This document shows, one piece after another, positions 26,297-33,887 of a stretch of DNA of 33,887 nucleotides (positions within the stretch are counted from its first letter, which is position 1; every line of letters begins with the position of its first letter). The stretch is from Candidatus Zixiibacteriota bacterium (lineage in GTDB: Bacteria > JAAXHH01), in assembly GCA_016867335.1 (NCBI GenBank), contig VGJU01000013.1:1-33887 (forward strand), written 5' to 3'. The translations under genes and the position numbers were made by a program. A model generated the notes under the pieces. The model was not told where the DNA came from, ran no database searches, and worked only from the letters and a program-made list of their open reading frames with translations.

Positions 26297-27367
26297 ATGA
26301 AGGAGGCGATGAAGTTTTTATTCCTACTTCCTACTTCCTACTTCCTACTTTCTTTTCTGTTTTTTATCTCCCCCGTTTACGCTCATTCCGGTCTTTCAGG
26401 GCCTTTTTCCGTTCGCGATCAGTTTCCGATCAAGCTTCTGTTTTTGAGCCTTCACCCCGAAGGGGCCGGGTTGTTGCCCGACGCAAAGCCTCTTTTTGCA
26501 GCCCGTTTTGTCTTTGGCAATACCTATGCCGTCACCCGGCCCGTGGGCGACCCGCGCGTAGCGCTCGACTACTATCAGGATGCCCCGCTTCGCGCTTACC
26601 GCGCGTTTGTAGATGCCGAAGTGCTGCATCTTACGGTGAAAGCGGACTGGCGCATCCTGCCTCGGCTTCAGGTCGGGATAGGTCTGCCGTTTATATGGCA
26701 GGGTGGTGGTTTTCTCGACGCGACCGTCGAAGGGTTTCACAAGCTGTTCCGACTTTCCAACGGCGGGCGCGAACAGACGCCCCGGAATGCCTATGGCGTT
26801 TTTGTGGCCCAGGACGGAAAACTGCGGATTGCACGCGAACACTCACCGGGCTGGCATCTCGGCGATATTACACTGCGACTCAAAACCCCGCTGCTTGTCT
26901 CAAAGGGTCCATGGCCCGACATTTCGGTCGCCGGGACCGTCAAATGGCCTACGGGACGGTTCGGGAGCCTGACGGGAAGCGGCGGGGTCGATACGCAGGC
27001 GGCGCTGTTGGTAACACAGCCGCTTGGAAAACGCGCGGCGCTCCACGCCAATCTCGCGTATACCCTACTCGGAAAATCGTCTCTCGGAACCGACCTTCCC
27101 GTTCGTTCGATTTTTTCTTGGATGATAGGTTTCGAATATCTTGCCACATCTCGCGTATCGGGTCTTGCCCAGGTACTCTCCAACACCAGCCTGTTCCCCA
27201 CCTATACGCTTGCCCCGCTCAACCGAACCGCATACGAAATCAACGCTGGGGTCAGGTTTCACATCGGATCGTCGGCGGTTTTCGAGACGGGGCTGATCGA
27301 GAATCTGAGTCAGCATCAGAATACACCCGATATCGGATTTCACGCGACGATCGGGATCCGGAGATAG
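26297..27367 (+). CDS. DUF3187 family outer-membrane protein
   Basis: This 356-residue protein starts with a signal peptide (MKEAMKFLFLLPTSYFL, cleaved near SPVYAHS). The body has the DUF3187 pattern GPFSVRDQFPIKLLFL, GLPFIWQGGGFLDATVEGFHKLFRLSNGGRE and many alternating strands up to a C-terminal strand pair (HATIGIRR). It is therefore a predicted outer-membrane beta-barrel of unknown function. GAGGAGG is 5 bases upstream of the ATG. The signal-peptide coding region carries four perfect TTCCTAC repeats (26321-26348). Copy number change would shift the frame. It is divergent from pckA and convergent with the LytTR regulator. Confidence 0.88.
   Translation: MKEAMKFLFLLPTSYFLLSFLFFISPVYAHSGLSGPFSVRDQFPIKLLFLSLHPEGAGLLPDAKPLFAARFVFGNTYAVTRPVGDPRVALDYYQDAPLRAYRAFVDAEVLHLTVKADWRILPRLQVGIGLPFIWQGGGFLDATVEGFHKLFRLSNGGREQTPRNAYGVFVAQDGKLRIAREHSPGWHLGDITLRLKTPLLVSKGPWPDISVAGTVKWPTGRFGSLTGSGGVDTQAALLVTQPLGKRAALHANLAYTLLGKSSLGTDLPVRSIFSWMIGFEYLATSRVSGLAQVLSNTSLFPTYTLAPLNRTAYEINAGVRFHIGSSAVFETGLIENLSQHQNTPDIGFHATIGIRR
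26321..26348 (+). repeat. Four tandem heptamers TTCCTAC inside the DUF3187 signal peptide
   Basis: Perfect copies at 26321-26327, 26328-26334, 26335-26341 and 26342-26348. The unit is seven bases, not a multiple of three, so gain or loss of one unit would put the start out of frame with the rest of the gene. Confidence 0.85.
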
Positions 27368-27416
27368 AAAAGTCCGTTTGCGAGCCATTTGAGAAGTTTT
27401 CGACCGGGCAGGCAGG

Positions 27417-28196
27417 CTACCACCTGAGCAGTTTGCGGAGTTTTTTCGACTGGGCGCGGCTCAGGGGGATTTCGCGTTTCTGCGTATCGTTCATCACAAG
27501 CCGGTAGGTCCCGCTAAACCAGGGCACGATCTCGCTCACACGGTCGATGTTGGCGATATAGCCCCGGTGGACGCGGCAGAAGACCTGCGGGTCGAGGTCC
27601 AGTTCCAGTTCTTCGAGCGTGCGATAGCCGGTCATGCCCTCAAAGGCCTCGGTGACCACAAATACCACGCCTTCGGCGATGCAGGCATACAGGATTTCGT
27701 GGGTATCGATAAGCGCGAAACGGGCGCCTTTTCTGACGGCGATGCGATTGGCGCGGCGCGGTGTCAACGTGTTTGGGTCGAGCGCCCGAAACAGCGTTTC
27801 CAGTTGGCCGCGTATGTCCGGCGTGTTTTCCATGCGTTTTTCCACGCGCTGGACCGCCCTCGCAAGCAGATTTTCGTCTATCGGTTTGAGCAGATAGTCT
27901 ACCGCATCGACCTCAAACGCCCTAAGCGCATATTGGTTATACGCGGTGACAAAGACGATGTGCGGCGTGTTCCCTGCGTCGCCGGCGATTTCCTTTGCCA
28001 CCTGAAACCCGTCTTTACCCGGCATCTGGATATCGATAAAGACAAGATCGGGGTGGGTTCGAAGGATAAGCGCAATGGCTTCGGGTCCGTTGGTCGCTTC
28101 GCCCGCAAGGACGATTTCATCTATTGCGCTTAATTGATAGGCCAGTTCTTCGAGCGCCAGCGGTTCGTCGTCTACGATAACGGTTTTTATGGGCAT
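27417..28196 (-). CDS. LytTR-family response regulator
   Basis: This 259-residue regulator has a receiver domain (1-120) with the acidic pair in VIVDDEPLA, phospho-acceptor Asp55 (FIDIQMPGKDG), Thr in FVTAYNQYA and Lys in DYLLKPIDE. A LytTR DNA-binding domain follows (about 155-259; RIAVRKGARFALIDTHEILYA, VHRGYIANIDRV, KREIPLSRAQSKKLRKLL). ATG 28196 begins the receiver domain. It follows the sensor kinase by 32 bp on the same strand and is its likely partner. LytSR-type pairs often control murein hydrolases or carbon-compound transport; the target here cannot be told. Confidence 0.95.
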   Translation of the reverse strand: MPIKTVIVDDEPLALEELAYQLSAIDEIVLAGEATNGPEAIALILRTHPDLVFIDIQMPGKDGFQVAKEIAGDAGNTPHIVFVTAYNQYALRAFEVDAVDYLLKPIDENLLARAVQRVEKRMENTPDIRGQLETLFRALDPNTLTPRRANRIAVRKGARFALIDTHEILYACIAEGVVFVVTEAFEGMTGYRTLEELELDLDPQVFCRVHRGYIANIDRVSEIVPWFSGTYRLVMNDTQKREIPLSRAQSKKLRKLLRW

Positions 28197-28228
28197 GGCT
28201 TTACGCCGCAAGGCAAGGGGTGACGGGC

Positions 28229-29569
28229 TTATCCGAGAACGGTACGGGGCAGGGCCTGGGCAGAGGGGTCCGGGATGTCGATCCGTACACGGGTTCCGCG
28301 GCCCGGACGGCTGTCCAACTGCAAGCGGCACTGCGGGCCGAACATGACCTGAAGCCGCTCGTTTACATTGCTCAGCCCGATACCCGATATGAGCGCCGTG
28401 GGAATGCGGTCTTCGGAAATGCCAAGTCCGTCATCCTCTATTTCTATGACGACCTGCCCGTTTACAAGACGGGTGGATATGCGGATGCCACCGCCGCCCA
28501 TTTTGGGTGACAGTCCATGCTGAATGGCGTTTTCGACCAGCGGCTGGAGGATCATGCTGGGCACCTGAACGTCCAACGTCTGAGGGTCTATCTGCCGGTC
28601 GATACGTAGTTTTTCGGGTCCGAAACGCGCCAGTTCGATGTCGAGATAAGCGTCGATAAACGCCAATTCGTCGCGTAGCGGCGTCGTATCCTCTTCGGTG
28701 TGAAGCAGACGCCTAAGGATGCCGGACAGTTTTACGAGAATCTGCCGGGCTTTTGCAGGATCGGAGCGGATCGTGGCAGCGATGGAGTTGAGCGTGTTGA
28801 ACAGAAAATGCGGGTTGATCTGGCTACGCAGGGTATCGAACCGAGCGCGGGCGACCAGCGCTCCCTGTTTTTCCAGCATCATTTCGACGCGTGTCGAGTT
28901 CCATATTTTGAGCGGAATGCCGAGACAGGCGATGGTGCTTACGAACATGGCAACGAGAACCAGCGTTCCTTCGGGTCGCAGGCTAAACAGGAGACGTTGC
29001 TCGGCAAAATGGCGACCAACCGCAATGGCGGCTGCGTCCATGGCGATACAGGCGAAAATCAGGGCGACTTGCCAAGAAAGACGGGTTTTGAAGAGATTGG
29101 CTTTAAGAAACCGGTATACATTGATCCATGTCAGCGGGGAAAAATTCCATACGGCGTCACGTGTGGGGGTCGTTTTTCCGGCAAGACCGCCCACGACACC
29201 GTACAGCGCATTCATGGGGATGGTAAGCATTTCTCCACCAAGGGAGGGAAAGATACCGATGACTGCGCCGGCAACTGCGCCGGTGACCGGCCCGGTAAGC
29301 AGACCGATCAACAGAATGCCCGCCAAACTGATATCGGCCCCGACATAGCCCAGCAAAAGCCGAAGACCGATACCGAGCGCAATAAAAACGCCAAACAGGG
29401 CGGCAAACTGCCAGTCCTCACGCCGCCCACGGTCTTCGGCCAGCAGAATACGCTGAAAAAACCGGTATCGCACCAGTATGGTCGCCAAGCTGGCCATCAC
29501 CCCGATGCGGACGAGCAACGTCACCAGAAGAAACTGATCCGCGCTGAGCAGAATACCGGAGGAGATCAT
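28229..29569 (-). CDS. LytS-type sensor histidine kinase (5TMR_LYT)
   Basis: This 446-residue membrane protein has a hydrophobic N-terminal half (about 8-215, with GPVTGAVAGAVIGIFPSLGGEML as in 5TM-5TMR_LYT domains) and a cytoplasmic His-kinase region. The phospho-acceptor His254 is in SQINPHFLFNTLNSIAA. The ATP-binding domain shows LQPLVENAIQHGL, DDGLGIS and GIGLSNVNERL, as in LytS/YehU kinases. It signals to the LytTR regulator encoded just downstream. GGAGG lies 11 bases before the ATG. It follows ilvE by 39 bp. Confidence 0.95.
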   Translation of the reverse strand: MISSGILLSADQFLLVTLLVRIGVMASLATILVRYRFFQRILLAEDRGRREDWQFAALFGVFIALGIGLRLLLGYVGADISLAGILLIGLLTGPVTGAVAGAVIGIFPSLGGEMLTIPMNALYGVVGGLAGKTTPTRDAVWNFSPLTWINVYRFLKANLFKTRLSWQVALIFACIAMDAAAIAVGRHFAEQRLLFSLRPEGTLVLVAMFVSTIACLGIPLKIWNSTRVEMMLEKQGALVARARFDTLRSQINPHFLFNTLNSIAATIRSDPAKARQILVKLSGILRRLLHTEEDTTPLRDELAFIDAYLDIELARFGPEKLRIDRQIDPQTLDVQVPSMILQPLVENAIQHGLSPKMGGGGIRISTRLVNGQVVIEIEDDGLGISEDRIPTALISGIGLSNVNERLQVMFGPQCRLQLDSRPGRGTRVRIDIPDPSAQALPRTVLG

Positions 29570-29608
29570 GGCGGGTTGAAACCTCCGAACGGCGTAGGCA
29601 ACGCAAGG

Positions 29609-30532
29609 TCAGACGTGTGTCAGCCAGCCGTGCACATCGTCGCTCTCGCCGGTGGTGATACCGAAAAAACGTTCCTGCAGTTGCGCCGTGATCGGCCCGC
29701 GTGTTCCGGAACCTATCGGAATCCGGTCTATGGAGCGCACCGGCGTAATCTCTACGGCGCTTCCCACAAAAAACACCTCGTCGGCGATATAAAGCATTTC
29801 TCTCGGAATATCCTGCTCTCGCACGGTAAGTCCCAGGTCTTGCGCCAGTTTTATGATGCTGTTGCGTGTGATCCCGCCGAGAATAGACGCAGAGAAGGTA
29901 TTGGTATAGAGTTCGCCGTTTTTGGCGATAAAAATGTTTTCACCGCTTCCTTCGCTCACCAGCCCGTCTACATTGAGCGCAATACCTTCCTTGTATCCGT
30001 TTACGATGGCCTCCATACGGATCAACTGGGCGTTCATGTAGTTGCCGCCGACTTTGGCAAGCGTAGGATGCGTATTCGGAGCCGGACGATTCCATGAGGA
30101 GATACATACGTCCACTCCGTCTTTGAGTGCCGAGTCACCTAAATAGTCACCCCAGTGCCAGGCGGCGACGGCGACCTCGACCGGACAGCCGAAAGGGTCC
30201 ACCTTGAGCAGACCGTAGCCGCGATACACGACCGGTCTTACATAGCAGGACCGCAGTTCGTTGGCGCGGACGGTCTCCAAGATGGCCGTCCGAATCTGCT
30301 CGCGCGAATAGGGAATTTCCACGCGGTAGATTTTGCAGGACTCGTACAGCCGTTCGATATGTTCACCCAGTCTGAAAATGGCCGGGCCGCGCCGGGTTTC
30401 ATAACACCGCATCCCTTCGAAAAAGCTAGTACCGTAATGCACGACATGCGAAAGCACATGGATTTTCGCGTCATGCCAGGGTATGAGTTTTCCGTTAAAC
30501 CAGATATATTTCGCCTCTGGCAAGGTAGCCAT
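29609..30532 (-). CDS. ilvE: Branched-chain amino acid aminotransferase
   Basis: This 307-residue class IV pyridoxal-phosphate aminotransferase performs the last step of isoleucine, leucine and valine synthesis. The opening YIWFNGKLIPWHDAKIHVLSH and HYGTSFFEGMRCY are typical. The PLP lysine is Lys160 (THPTLAKVGGNYMNAQ), with SEGSGENIFI and the C-terminal FFVGSAVEITPVRSID. Length matches E. coli IlvE (309). AAAGGAG lies 6 bases before the ATG. It has its own promoter with a leader hairpin. It heads a three-gene cluster with the LytS/LytTR pair and is divergent from the riboflavin operon. DAT-like activity cannot be excluded from sequence alone, but IlvE is by far the best fit. Confidence 0.96.
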   Translation of the reverse strand: MATLPEAKYIWFNGKLIPWHDAKIHVLSHVVHYGTSFFEGMRCYETRRGPAIFRLGEHIERLYESCKIYRVEIPYSREQIRTAILETVRANELRSCYVRPVVYRGYGLLKVDPFGCPVEVAVAAWHWGDYLGDSALKDGVDVCISSWNRPAPNTHPTLAKVGGNYMNAQLIRMEAIVNGYKEGIALNVDGLVSEGSGENIFIAKNGELYTNTFSASILGGITRNSIIKLAQDLGLTVREQDIPREMLYIADEVFFVGSAVEITPVRSIDRIPIGSGTRGPITAQLQERFFGITTGESDDVHGWLTHV

Positions 30533-30590
30533 TCCCTACTCCTTTCCGTACAGGCTGCGATATGCCAAACGCCCCCGCCGAGTCTGTCAT

Positions 30591-30628
30591 AACGGTTTTC
30601 CGGGGAGATGAAGAACTCGTAAACCGTT
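30591..30628 (-). promoter_or_regulatory. Stem-loop in the ilvE leader
   Basis: AACGGTTT (minus strand 30628-30621) pairs with AAACCGTT (30598-30591). It is not followed by T residues. It sits just after the predicted transcript start. Confidence 0.4.
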
Positions 30629-30653
30629 CCAAATTATAAGGAAAACGGCTTAC
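30619..30653. promoter_or_regulatory. Imperfect dyad around the ilvE -10 (operator-like)
   Basis: GTAAACCGTTCC (30619-30630) and GGAAAACGGCTTAC (30640-30653) are near-complementary arms around AAATTATAA, the -10 of the ilvE promoter. One mismatch and a two-base slip. A repressor bound here would block the promoter; this is an inference. Confidence 0.4.
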
Positions 30654-30659
30654 CGTCAA
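30633..30659 (-). promoter_or_regulatory. Sigma70-like promoter for ilvE-lytS-lytR
   Basis: On the minus strand TTGACG (30659-30654), a short 15-base spacer and a perfect TATAAT (30638-30633). The start would be near 30626, about 94 bases before ATG 30532. Confidence 0.6.
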
Positions 30660-30706
30660 GCGAAAGTTGGCGGATGACCGGCATCGGGACACGGGTAATT
30701 TCGACG

Positions 30707-30735
30707 TTGCCACCGTCCTGCGCGCCGGGTATACT
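30707..30735 (+). promoter_or_regulatory. Sigma70-like promoter for the riboflavin operon
   Basis: TTGCCA (30707-30712), a 17-base spacer and TATACT (30730-30735). Transcription would start near 30742, leaving a leader of only about 19 bases before ATG 30761. Confidence 0.65.
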
Positions 30736-30760
30736 CGGAGAAACACAAACGGGGTGCAAC

Positions 30761-31885
30761 ATGTCTGTTTCAGATCGAGATACGTTTTTTATGCGCCGGG
30801 CGCTTGAACTGGCCGAATACGGAAGGGGATGGGTCAGTCCAAACCCGATGGTCGGCGCGGTCGTGGTCCGCGAAGAACGCATCGTGGGTGAAGGCTTTCA
30901 CGAACGGCTCGGCGAGGCGCACGCGGAGCCGAACGCGCTGCGACAGGCCGGAGAAGCGGCGCGTGGGGCTACGCTGTACGTTACTCTCGAACCCTGTTGC
31001 CATCAGGGCCGCACGCCTCCATGTACCGACGCGGTCCTTGTGGCCGGAATCGCACGGGTTGTGGTGGCGATGACCGATCCGGACCGCCGGGTTGCGGGCA
31101 AGGGCATCACAGCACTGCTCGACGCCGGGATCGTCGTGGAGACAGGCGTCATGGAAGAGGAAGCGCGTCGGTTAAACCGGGTCTATATCTATCATCGCCA
31201 GACCGGGTTGCCGTTTACCACACTCAAATGGGCGCAGACCCTGGACGGACGGGTGGCGACACGGACCGGTCATTCCAAGTGGATCACCGGCGAGACCGCT
31301 CGCCATCGGGCGCATCGGATGCGCAGCCAATCCGATGCCGTGCTGGTGGGTGTCGGAACGGTGCTTGCCGACGATCCACAGCTTACCGTGCGAGAGGTCG
31401 AAGGCCGCCAGCCCCGACGTATCGTGCTGGACAGTCTGGGGCGCACGCCGCCCCACGCTCGCGTGCTTGACGACGCCACACCGACGATCGTGTGTGTGAC
31501 GGATGCCGCGCCCCAAGCAAACCTAACCGCGCTACGCGATGCAGGCGCGGAAATACTCGTTCTGCCGGCGGGTCAGAAAGGAAAAATCGATCTGTCTGCA
31601 CTCAAACGGACGCTGGGCGGTCTTCCTTTTCCGATCACCGCGCTGCTCGTAGAGGGCGGTCCACAGGTGATCACCGCTTTTCTCGATGCGGGGGAGGCGG
31701 ATCGAATCGCCTGTTTTATCGCCCCTATCGTCATGGGTGTGGGGCTGGATGCCGTAGGCGATCTGCAAATCCTACAACTGCCGGACGCGATCCGGTTGTG
31801 CGACGTAGCCGTCGAAACCATAGCTCCCGATACACTGGTTATGGGGGAGATAGAAGGAGCACGTCATGTTTACCGGCATCGTTGA
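30761..31885 (+). CDS. ribD: Bifunctional riboflavin deaminase/reductase RibD
   Basis: This 374-residue enzyme deaminates diaminohydroxyphosphoribosylaminopyrimidine and then reduces the ribosyl side chain in riboflavin synthesis. The N-terminal deaminase has the zinc motif HAE (54-56, reading HAEPNAL where many have HAEVNAL) and PCCHQGRTPPC with Cys79 and Cys88. The C-terminal reductase domain starts about residue 150 (LPFTTLKWAQTLDGRVATRTG, VGVGTVLADDPQLTVR, VEGGPQVITAFLDAGEAD). Length is typical. GGGGTG lies 4 bases before the ATG. It is the first gene of the rib operon and overlaps ribE by 20 bases, so translation is coupled. Confidence 0.96.
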   Translation: MSVSDRDTFFMRRALELAEYGRGWVSPNPMVGAVVVREERIVGEGFHERLGEAHAEPNALRQAGEAARGATLYVTLEPCCHQGRTPPCTDAVLVAGIARVVVAMTDPDRRVAGKGITALLDAGIVVETGVMEEEARRLNRVYIYHRQTGLPFTTLKWAQTLDGRVATRTGHSKWITGETARHRAHRMRSQSDAVLVGVGTVLADDPQLTVREVEGRQPRRIVLDSLGRTPPHARVLDDATPTIVCVTDAAPQANLTALRDAGAEILVLPAGQKGKIDLSALKRTLGGLPFPITALLVEGGPQVITAFLDAGEADRIACFIAPIVMGVGLDAVGDLQILQLPDAIRLCDVAVETIAPDTLVMGEIEGARHVYRHR

Positions 31886-32513
31886 AACAATGGGCATAAT
31901 CCGGAGCGTTCGTCCGGATCGGGGAGGTTTTGTCTTTTCCATCGAGGAAAGAACATTCGCATCCGAGACACGCGAAGGGGCGAGCATTGCGGTAGACGGT
32001 GTTTGTCTGACGGTCGTCTCGCGTGGACAAGACCTGTTTACGGTCGAAGTCGTGCCGGAGACGGTTCGGCGAACGACGTTCAAACACCGCAGGGTAGGAG
32101 ACCGGGTAAATCTGGAGCGTGCCATGCGGCTTTCGGACCGGATCGAGGGTCATCTGGTGCAAGGGCATGTGGACGGTGTTGGGCGGATCGCCGGACGGGA
32201 AGTCCGGGGCAACAGTCTGTGGTATACGATCGAAATTCCGGAGGTTCTGACGCCGTATCTCATTGAGAAAGGGTCGATTGCCATAGATGGAATTAGCTTG
32301 ACAATCGCCCTTCTCACGGGTAACTTGAGTGCCGTAGCGATCATCCCGCACACCGCTTCCGTCACGACTTTGGGAGATCGGAAGGTGGGGGACGAGGTCA
32401 ATATCGAAACGGATATAATCGGTAGATATGTGGAGTCTTTGTTGAGGGCCGGTCGTCTTCCCGGACCGGGTACGCCCTCCATAACGGAAGCATGGTTGAA
32501 GGAAAAACTTTAG
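31866..32513 (+). CDS. ribE: Riboflavin synthase alpha chain
   Basis: This 215-residue enzyme disproportionates two 6,7-dimethyl-8-ribityllumazine molecules to riboflavin. The two internal lumazine-binding repeats are visible: [15 protein letters not shown] with [13 protein letters not shown] in the first, and [17 protein letters not shown] with [14 protein letters not shown] in the second. The usual MFTGIVE start is present. It overlaps the end of ribD by 20 bases and its stop is directly followed by the ATG of ribBA. This forms a translationally coupled set. Confidence 0.97.
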   Translation: MFTGIVETMGIIRSVRPDRGGFVFSIEERTFASETREGASIAVDGVCLTVVSRGQDLFTVEVVPETVRRTTFKHRRVGDRVNLERAMRLSDRIEGHLVQGHVDGVGRIAGREVRGNSLWYTIEIPEVLTPYLIEKGSIAIDGISLTIALLTGNLSAVAIIPHTASVTTLGDRKVGDEVNIETDIIGRYVESLLRAGRLPGPGTPSITEAWLKEKL

Positions 32514-33755
32514 ATGTCCGGGTTTTGCACCATACCGGACGCGCTCGAAGAGATTCGTGCCGGCCGTATTCTGATTGTGATAGACGACGAGGACCGGGAG
32601 AACGAAGGCGACTTTATCATGGCGGCGGCGAAGGTCACCCCCGGTGCCATCAACTTCATGGCACGGTACGGGCGTGGGCTGATCTGTCTGCCTACCACAC
32701 GCAACCGGCTGGAAGAGTTGCAGATTCCCGCCATGGTGACGGATAACACGGCCAAGCTGGGTACGCGCTTTACCGTCTCAGTGGATGCCGTAAAAGGGAC
32801 GACAACCGGTATTTCCGCGCATGACCGCGCCGAGACCATCCAGGTTTTCGTCCGTCCGGAAAGCCGCCCGGAAGACCTTGCTCGACCCGGTCACATTTTC
32901 CCTCTTCAGGCATTTGACGGCGGGGTGTTGCGCCGCGCCGGCCATACGGAAGCGACGGTGGATCTGGCCGTTCTTGCCGATCTGTATCCTGCGGGTGTGC
33001 TGTGCGAAATACTGGACGACGACGGCACGATGGCCCGTTTGCCGCGTCTTATCGAAATCGCGGCCGAGCACAAACTTAAGATCATCACCATCAAGGATCT
33101 GATCGAATACCGCCGACGGACCGAGCGGCTGGTGCGAAAAATCGTTTCCACTGCGATGCCGAGTCGTTTGGGAGAGTTTACGCTTCATCTCTACGAAGAC
33201 ATGCTGACCGGGGACCATCATACCGCACTGGTAAAGGGAGAAGTGGAAGGCATCGAAAACGTGCTGGTCCGTGTCCATTCGCAGTGTCTGACCGGAGACG
33301 TATTCGGTTCGATGCGGTGTGATTGCGGAGAACAGCTTGAGCGGGCGTTACGGCGTATCGGTGACGAAGGTCGCGGGGTGTTGCTGTACATGCGTCAGGA
33401 AGGACGCGGGGTAGGACTTGCCAACAAATTGCGCGCCTATGCGCTTCAGGATCAGGGGCACGATACGGTCGAAGCAAACGAAGCACTGGGATTGCCGGTC
33501 GATGCGCGTGACTATGGCATCGGCGCGCAGATACTGGCCGACTTGGGTCTCAGCACCATCCGGATCATGACCAACAACCCGGCCAAACGCATCGGGATCG
33601 AGGGGTACGGGCTGAGCGTAGTCGAACGCATTCCGATTCAGACGTCTCCCAACGAACACAATGTAGCCTATCTCAAAACCAAACGCGGCAAACTCGGCCA
33701 TCTACTCGAGATCAAAGAACCGGCGCAGGCCGACGGTTTTGACAGTCTGCTTTAG
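32514..33755 (+). CDS. ribBA: Bifunctional 3,4-dihydroxy-2-butanone-4-phosphate synthase / GTP cyclohydrolase II
   Basis: This 413-residue fusion supplies both precursors of riboflavin. The N-terminal RibB half (about 1-200) has [15 protein letters not shown] and [14 protein letters not shown] with the acidic and His residues of the metal site. The C-terminal RibA half has [24 protein letters not shown] with the three zinc cysteines and [29 protein letters not shown] and [10 protein letters not shown]. Both halves look complete and active. The ATG follows the ribE stop with no gap. ribH follows 32 bp later. Confidence 0.97.
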   Translation: MSGFCTIPDALEEIRAGRILIVIDDEDRENEGDFIMAAAKVTPGAINFMARYGRGLICLPTTRNRLEELQIPAMVTDNTAKLGTRFTVSVDAVKGTTTGISAHDRAETIQVFVRPESRPEDLARPGHIFPLQAFDGGVLRRAGHTEATVDLAVLADLYPAGVLCEILDDDGTMARLPRLIEIAAEHKLKIITIKDLIEYRRRTERLVRKIVSTAMPSRLGEFTLHLYEDMLTGDHHTALVKGEVEGIENVLVRVHSQCLTGDVFGSMRCDCGEQLERALRRIGDEGRGVLLYMRQEGRGVGLANKLRAYALQDQGHDTVEANEALGLPVDARDYGIGAQILADLGLSTIRIMTNNPAKRIGIEGYGLSVVERIPIQTSPNEHNVAYLKTKRGKLGHLLEIKEPAQADGFDSLL

Positions 33756-33787
33756 ACTGGCGGACGGTTTCCGCAAAGGAGTTTTCA

Positions 33788-33887
33788 ATGCCCAACGTGA
33801 TCGAAGGCAGCCTGACTGGGGCGGGAAACTATCGTTTCGGTATCGTCGTAAGCCGGTTTAATGCGTTTATCAACGAACACCTGCTGG
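33788..33887 (+). CDS. ribH: 6,7-dimethyl-8-ribityllumazine synthase, start only (window edge)
   Basis: Only 33 codons are present. They read MPNVIEGSLTGAGNYRFGIV then VSRFNAFINEHLL, the usual opening of lumazine synthase with the VSRFN substrate loop. AAAGGAG lies 6 bases before the ATG. It is the fourth gene of the riboflavin operon; the product condenses the RibBA and RibD products for RibE. Confidence 0.93.
   Translation, partial: MPNVIEGSLTGAGNYRFGIVVSRFNAFINEHLL

Noticed and set aside
30661-30760. FMN riboswitch before ribD
   Set aside because: None of the conserved RFN segments are present and the leader is too short.
1-33887. CRISPR array, toxin-antitoxin, phage or IS genes
   Set aside because: Looked for spaced direct repeats, transposase/integrase motifs and terminal inverted repeats; none seen beyond the small repeat block at 22781-22861.

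Overview
The window looks like chromosomal DNA of a Gram-negative bacterium (signal-peptide proteins, a DUF3187-type outer-membrane protein and a standard 416-residue Rho) with fairly GC-rich coding sequence. It is gene dense, with consensus-like sigma70 promoters, and carries no phage, IS element, CRISPR array, tRNA or rRNA that I could see. I cannot name the lineage. The content (PhyH dioxygenase, M81 protease, sugar-isomerase/kinase genes, a dispersed GTTTGAAACCC-type repeat, LytS/LytTR) fits an uncultivated or little-studied phylum, but that is an impression, not a result.

Layout. 1-6639 (minus strand): a STAS anti-sigma-factor antagonist, glycogen phosphorylase (split by one apparent frameshift), glycogen debranching enzyme GlgX and a partial Hpt-REC-REC-GGDEF diguanylate cyclase. 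This couples a partner-switch protein and a c-di-GMP enzyme to glycogen breakdown. 6660-9764: a secreted two-domain M16 zinc protease (minus), with its own promoter and terminator. 9879-12561 (plus): two Opp/Dpp-type ABC permeases, both with unusual membrane-spanning N-terminal extensions. 12562-14366: a long structured leader and rho. 14470-16493 (minus): a frameshifted EamA transporter and a D-2-hydroxyacid dehydrogenase. 16599-18465 (plus): a PhyH-family dioxygenase and a PfkB-family sugar kinase.

18474-26284 (minus): PEP carboxykinase, an amidohydrolase, a small membrane protein, MsrA, a secreted Asp-box (BNR) propeller protein, an M81/MlrC-type metalloprotease and a hydroxypyruvate-isomerase-like TIM barrel. 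They are arranged head to tail, partly overlapping, and broken by a small palindromic repeat block upstream of msrA. The pckA leader contains a strong intrinsic terminator between its promoter and start codon. 26297-27367 (plus): a DUF3187 outer-membrane protein whose signal-peptide region holds four tandem 7-bp repeats. 27417-30532 (minus): branched-chain aminotransferase IlvE followed by a LytS/LytTR two-component pair. 30707-33887 (plus): a compact riboflavin operon, ribD-ribE-ribBA-ribH, the last gene cut by the window edge, with no FMN riboswitch in its very short leader.

No complete new defence or mobile system is visible. The most interesting points are regulatory: the attenuator-like pckA leader, the structured rho leader, the heptamer repeat in the DUF3187 gene and the dyad around the ilvE promoter. 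Next come the extended Opp permeases opposite an M16 protease, and the helical insert in the Asp-box protein. All functional calls rest on motif recognition by eye; no database search was possible.
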